From the NCBI GenBank assembly GCA_030604285.1, contig JAUVWD010000042.1, positions 1 through 6,637 of the forward strand: 6,637 nucleotides of DNA, read 5' to 3'. Shown here piece by piece: positions 6,167 to 6,637 of the stretch. The first letter of the stretch is position 1; each line of letters opens with the position of its first letter. A model generated the notes under the pieces. It saw only the letters and a list, made by a program, of their open reading frames with translations, had not been told where the DNA came from and did not search any database. Made by a program: the position numbers and the translations under genes. This DNA comes from Chloroflexota bacterium (lineage in GTDB: Bacteria; Chloroflexota; Dehalococcoidia; GIF9; AB-539-J10).

Positions 6167-6195
6167 AATACAGTGCTGCTGGGTGATGCTATAAT
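6167..6195 (+). promoter_or_regulatory. Extended -10 promoter on the plus strand, divergent from birA
   Basis: TGCTATAAT (6187-6195) is a perfect extended -10. A 17-bp spacer separates it from AATACA (6167-6172), matching the ACA half of TTGACA. The 10-mer ATGCTATAAT is identical to the tyrA promoter core, and the spacer length is the same. Predicted start is about 6200-6203. Its product is uncertain: a tiny ORF, an RNA, or a long leader for the gene at 6505. Confidence 0.5.
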
Positions 6196-6199
6196 AGCT

Positions 6200-6352
6200 A
6201 TGACAAAGGGAGAGGACTTGCGTGGCTTAGCCAGGATGTTTTCGCTGAGTGCGTTGCTCTTTGGCATTTGTCATGGCCTGATCGTTGGAGCCGGGACCTG
6301 GATGCGAAAAGGCGCTAACTATGCCACATCATCTGGCTGCAGCTCCGTATGA
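6200..6352 (+). CDS. Possible small membrane protein, 50 codons, unrecognised
   Basis: ATG at 6200 starts only 4 nt after a strong extended -10 box, so a leaderless message is possible. The 50-codon frame ends with TGA at 6350-6352. It encodes a charged N-terminus (MTKGEDLRGLAR), one hydrophobic segment at about residues 14-35 (FSLSALLFGICHGLIVGAGTWM), and a polar tail. I recognise no family. Support is limited to the promoter position and the single hydrophobic helix; the frame may be chance, and the same transcript could act as an RNA or as a leader for the gene at 6505. Confidence 0.2.
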   Translation: MTKGEDLRGLARMFSLSALLFGICHGLIVGAGTWMRKGANYATSSGCSSV

Positions 6353-6504
6353 ACTACTCTTGGGCAATGGCCGCTTCGAAGGACGGGAGGAACTAATTCT
6401 CGCCAACGGATTGAGAAAACATTGATAGCAGAGTAGCATCTCTTTTTGAACTTGTGCGATGGTCTGGGGGTGGGATGTGACTCTCGGCTAGGTTAGCGAA
6501 GCAA
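6353..6504. other. Stretch without a recognised gene
   Basis: I found no supported frame, tRNA, tmRNA, SRP RNA, RNase P or riboswitch signature, and no terminator hairpin with a T-tract. The only T-run (CTTTTTG at 6442-6448) is not preceded by a clear stem. Confidence 0.4.
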
Positions 6505-6637
6505 ATGAAGGTGCGAACATACACAGCACTTGCTGTGGCAAGCAGCATCCTTGAAGAGGCGGTTCTGGCGGCAGTTGTGCTCGGCCTGCTACCAAGGTTT
6601 GGGATAAATATCCCCCTTTGGGCTCTTGTCTTTATGA
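6505..6637 (+). CDS. N-terminus of a membrane protein, truncated by the window end
   Basis: An open frame from ATG 6505 runs 44 codons to the window edge without a stop. The visible protein starts MKVRTYTALAVASSI and has a long hydrophobic stretch (about residues 7-30), then LPRFGINIPLW and the start of a second hydrophobic segment. I do not recognise it securely. The LPxFGINIPLW stretch between two membrane helices reminds me of short NfeD-like membrane proteins with a C-terminal OB fold, but that domain would lie outside the window. No strong ribosome site precedes the ATG; GAAG at 6498-6501 is the nearest purine run. It could be driven by the promoter at 6167-6195 with a ~300-nt leader, or by an unseen one. 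Confidence 0.5.
   Translation, partial: MKVRTYTALAVASSILEEAVLAAVVLGLLPRFGINIPLWALVFM

Noticed and set aside
6067..6267. 66-codon minus-strand frame upstream of birA
   Set aside because: No ribosome site, no recognisable domain, and it crosses both the plus-strand promoter and the start of the operator region.

Overview
The window looks like bacterial chromosome with ordinary housekeeping genes, roughly 50% G+C by eye. The best lineage clue is the guanylate kinase: its P-loop reads GPSGVGKD, not the usual GPSGxGKS/T, and its C-terminus ends AEKCRVxPRVVxL. From memory, both features are typical of Chloroflexota (Dehalococcoidia and relatives). A RemA/DUF370 gene directly upstream of gmk fits this, but the pair also occurs in Firmicutes, so the assignment is an inference. 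No phage, IS element, CRISPR array, tRNA or rRNA was seen.

Layout from left to right. At 1-338 (+) is the 3' end of a HAD-superfamily hydrolase, cut by the window edge. It converges on a minus-strand operon that reads tyrA (3501-2635), aroA (2665-1283), remA-like (1264-992), gmk (1002-376). These genes are tightly packed: 31-bp overlap, 18-bp gap, 11-bp overlap. The operon starts from an extended -10 promoter placed so that the predicted transcript begins at the GTG of tyrA, i.e. it is probably leaderless. tyrA and aroA serve aromatic amino acid synthesis (prephenate dehydrogenase, EPSP synthase). gmk makes GDP from GMP, and the RemA-like protein is a small putative DNA-binding regulator.

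Upstream lies a second minus-strand operon: birA (6040-5117), then a sodium:solute symporter (5099-3720), 17 bp apart, closed by a hairpin plus T-tract terminator at 3556-3580. BirA has an N-terminal winged helix. A spaced pair of GGTTAAC half-sites just in front of its start resembles a BirA operator. Together these suggest a biotin-responsive operon and raise the possibility that the symporter imports biotin or a related vitamin.

The right end (6041-6637) is poorly defined. It has a plus-strand extended -10 promoter (10 bp identical to the tyrA one), a possible 50-codon membrane ORF starting almost at its predicted transcription start, about 150 bp with nothing recognisable, and the first 44 codons of a membrane protein running off the window.

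I found no clearly new multi-gene system. The most interesting leads are the possible BirA operator with the co-transcribed symporter, the leaderless tyrA start, the Ala in the glyphosate-determining position of AroA, the repeat-derived AroA tail, and the unexplained promoter at 6167-6195.
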